Source: Planctomycetaceae bacterium (GTDB lineage Bacteria > Planctomycetota > Planctomycetia > Planctomycetales > Planctomycetaceae). From it: a DNA stretch of 7,910 nt. Numbering within the stretch: the first letter of the stretch is position 1; every line of letters starts with the position of its first letter. Both the position numbers and the translations under genes were made by a program. Below, piece by piece: positions 6,859 to 7,910 of the stretch. The notes beneath the pieces were generated by a model. It searched no databases, was not told where the DNA came from, and saw only the letters and a list, made by a program, of their open reading frames with translations. The stretch covers positions 1 through 7,910 of the forward strand of contig JAGQQT010000171.1 in the NCBI GenBank assembly GCA_020426065.1. Reading direction: 5' to 3'.

Positions 6859-7910
6859 TTAAGAAGCATTCTGATTCGTGTCTGAAGTTTCTGGCTCTTT
6901 TTCCTCAGGTTTGGTTACGTCAGGGGAACCGGCTTTTTTTAGACGGAACAGACTCTGCCCGGGAATCTCGACTGGTTCTTCTCCTGAAGCATTCCATTTC
7001 AGGCTCAAACTCGCATCGCCATGCCATTCCAGATATTCCAGTCGAATGGAATGAAAACCAGGTTCCAGTCGCATCCAGCAGCTTTCTTCCTGATAGGGAT
7101 GATGACCATCGTTCTCGATGACCATTTTGCCATCGAGAATGAGGCGACTTCCGTCGTCGGATCCCAAGACAAACTGGATTGCTTTGTCGTGAGGGATTTC
7201 GAGGTATCCCTCATAAACAAGCTGGAATAACCGTTCCAGCCCTGCCTGCTGTTCGGGATTTTCCCAGCGGTCAACGGTCAATTGTTTCGTTGGTGTGAGC
7301 GTGGCGAAGTCTGGAAGTGTCTGCCTTTCCCCTTCATAAACAGACATGACCAAACCCTTTTCCAGCTTGTCTGACAAAATTTCATCTGCTGGAGTTCGTG
7401 GATATTCCGCGAGCTGAAATTTGGCTTTCGCCATCTTGCCTTCTCTCAGATACTCAAGCTCAATGTCTTCTCCCGGTTTACGAAACATCAGCGAAAGTGG
7501 CCAGTGGATCGAATCGGTTACCAGAAAGTGATTCACTTTCTGGATTCGATCTCCGGGTAAAACGCCTGCACGGCCTGCCGGACTGTCTGGATCAACCTCT
7601 TTCACAATCGCTTCGGACAGATTGAGATTACACCGAATACCGGTATAGATTCCCTCTCGGATTTCAGCTGCGATCATTTCCTCCGCTTTACGCCGAAACG
7701 TCCCCATCGGAATGGCATAGTTGATATTTTCCTCTGTCATGACCTTGGCGGCGATCACGCCCATCTGTTCGCCATGCATGTTGAACAGTCCACCACCAGA
7801 TGAACCCCGGTTCGAACCGGCATCGAACTGAATAAACTGGCGTCGATACTCAACTCCCAGTTGGGCCTGAACCAGTGCATTGGGAATGTTCGTGACCGCA
7901 GTTCTTGAAC
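6859..7910 (-). CDS. Trypsin-like (S1C/HtrA-like) serine protease with PDZ and PA14 domains, C-terminal part cut by the window edge
   Basis: The minus-strand frame is open from the right edge to TAA at 6861-6859, with 349 visible residues; the internal ATG at 7779 is not the start. Visible residues 29-43 read DAGSNRGSSGGGLFN, the active-site segment of HtrA-type proteases (usually NPGNSGGPL), with the nucleophile Ser37 at 7800-7798. His and Asp of the triad lie outside the window. A PDZ domain follows at about 86-168 (IVKEVDPDSPAGRAGVLPGD). A PA14 domain lies at about 185-323, with FVLGSDDGSRLILDGKMVIE and a closing GFHSIRLEYLEW. The last 25 residues are polar and disordered. PA14 usually binds carbohydrate, so an exported enzyme acting at the envelope or on polysaccharide is likely, but any signal peptide is off the window. 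The gene converges on the HhH-GPD gene and appears unrelated to the nusA cluster. Confidence 0.85.
   Translation of the reverse strand, partial: SRTAVTNIPNALVQAQLGVEYRRQFIQFDAGSNRGSSGGGLFNMHGEQMGVIAAKVMTEENINYAIPMGTFRRKAEEMIAAEIREGIYTGIRCNLNLSEAIVKEVDPDSPAGRAGVLPGDRIQKVNHFLVTDSIHWPLSLMFRKPGEDIELEYLREGKMAKAKFQLAEYPRTPADEILSDKLEKGLVMSVYEGERQTLPDFATLTPTKQLTVDRWENPEQQAGLERLFQLVYEGYLEIPHDKAIQFVLGSDDGSRLILDGKMVIENDGHHPYQEESCWMRLEPGFHSIRLEYLEWHGDASLSLKWNASGEEPVEIPGQSLFRLKKAGSPDVTKPEEKEPETSDTNQNAS

Overview
The window looks like a planctomycete chromosome segment, probably of the Gimesia/Rubinisphaera kind. This is an inference from three things: a trypsin-like protease fused to PDZ and PA14 domains, a degenerate HhH-GPD protein with a histone-like Lys/Thr tail, and a TTG-started IF2 with a long charged linker. 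No rRNA, tRNA, CRISPR array, insertion sequence or phage gene was seen. No wholly new gene system is evident. The least explained parts are the structured non-coding region before nusA and the degenerate HhH-GPD gene.

Layout: (1) 1-164, minus strand: the first 54 codons of leuC (leucine biosynthesis), running off the left edge. (2) 165-1015: an 851-nt divergent intergenic region with no convincing protein gene. It holds many more perfect inverted repeats than expected, including a 12-bp stem at 653-715 and a chain of hairpins ending in a T7 terminator at 851-876. This is either an unidentified small RNA or a long nusA leader with an attenuator. (3) 1016-5760, plus strand: nusA, infB and rbfA, the classic transcription-elongation, translation-initiation and ribosome-maturation cluster. 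rimP, often found before nusA, is absent from the window. nusA's ribosome binding site lies in a perfect 7-bp hairpin that ends right at its ATG. infB most likely starts at a TTG. (4) 5880-6785, plus strand: a 301-aa HhH-GPD (endonuclease III-like) protein that seems to lack the glycosylase catalytic residues and ends in a Lys/Thr-rich tail. (5) 6859-7910, minus strand, convergent: the C-terminal 349 residues of a serine protease with PDZ and PA14 domains, running off the right edge.

NusA, IF2 and RbfA act at successive steps of gene expression: NusA modulates RNA polymerase pausing and termination, IF2 places initiator tRNA on the 30S subunit, and RbfA matures the 30S subunit. The HhH-GPD gene follows on the same strand and may be cotranscribed, but its role is unknown. 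leuC and the protease belong to separate transcription units.
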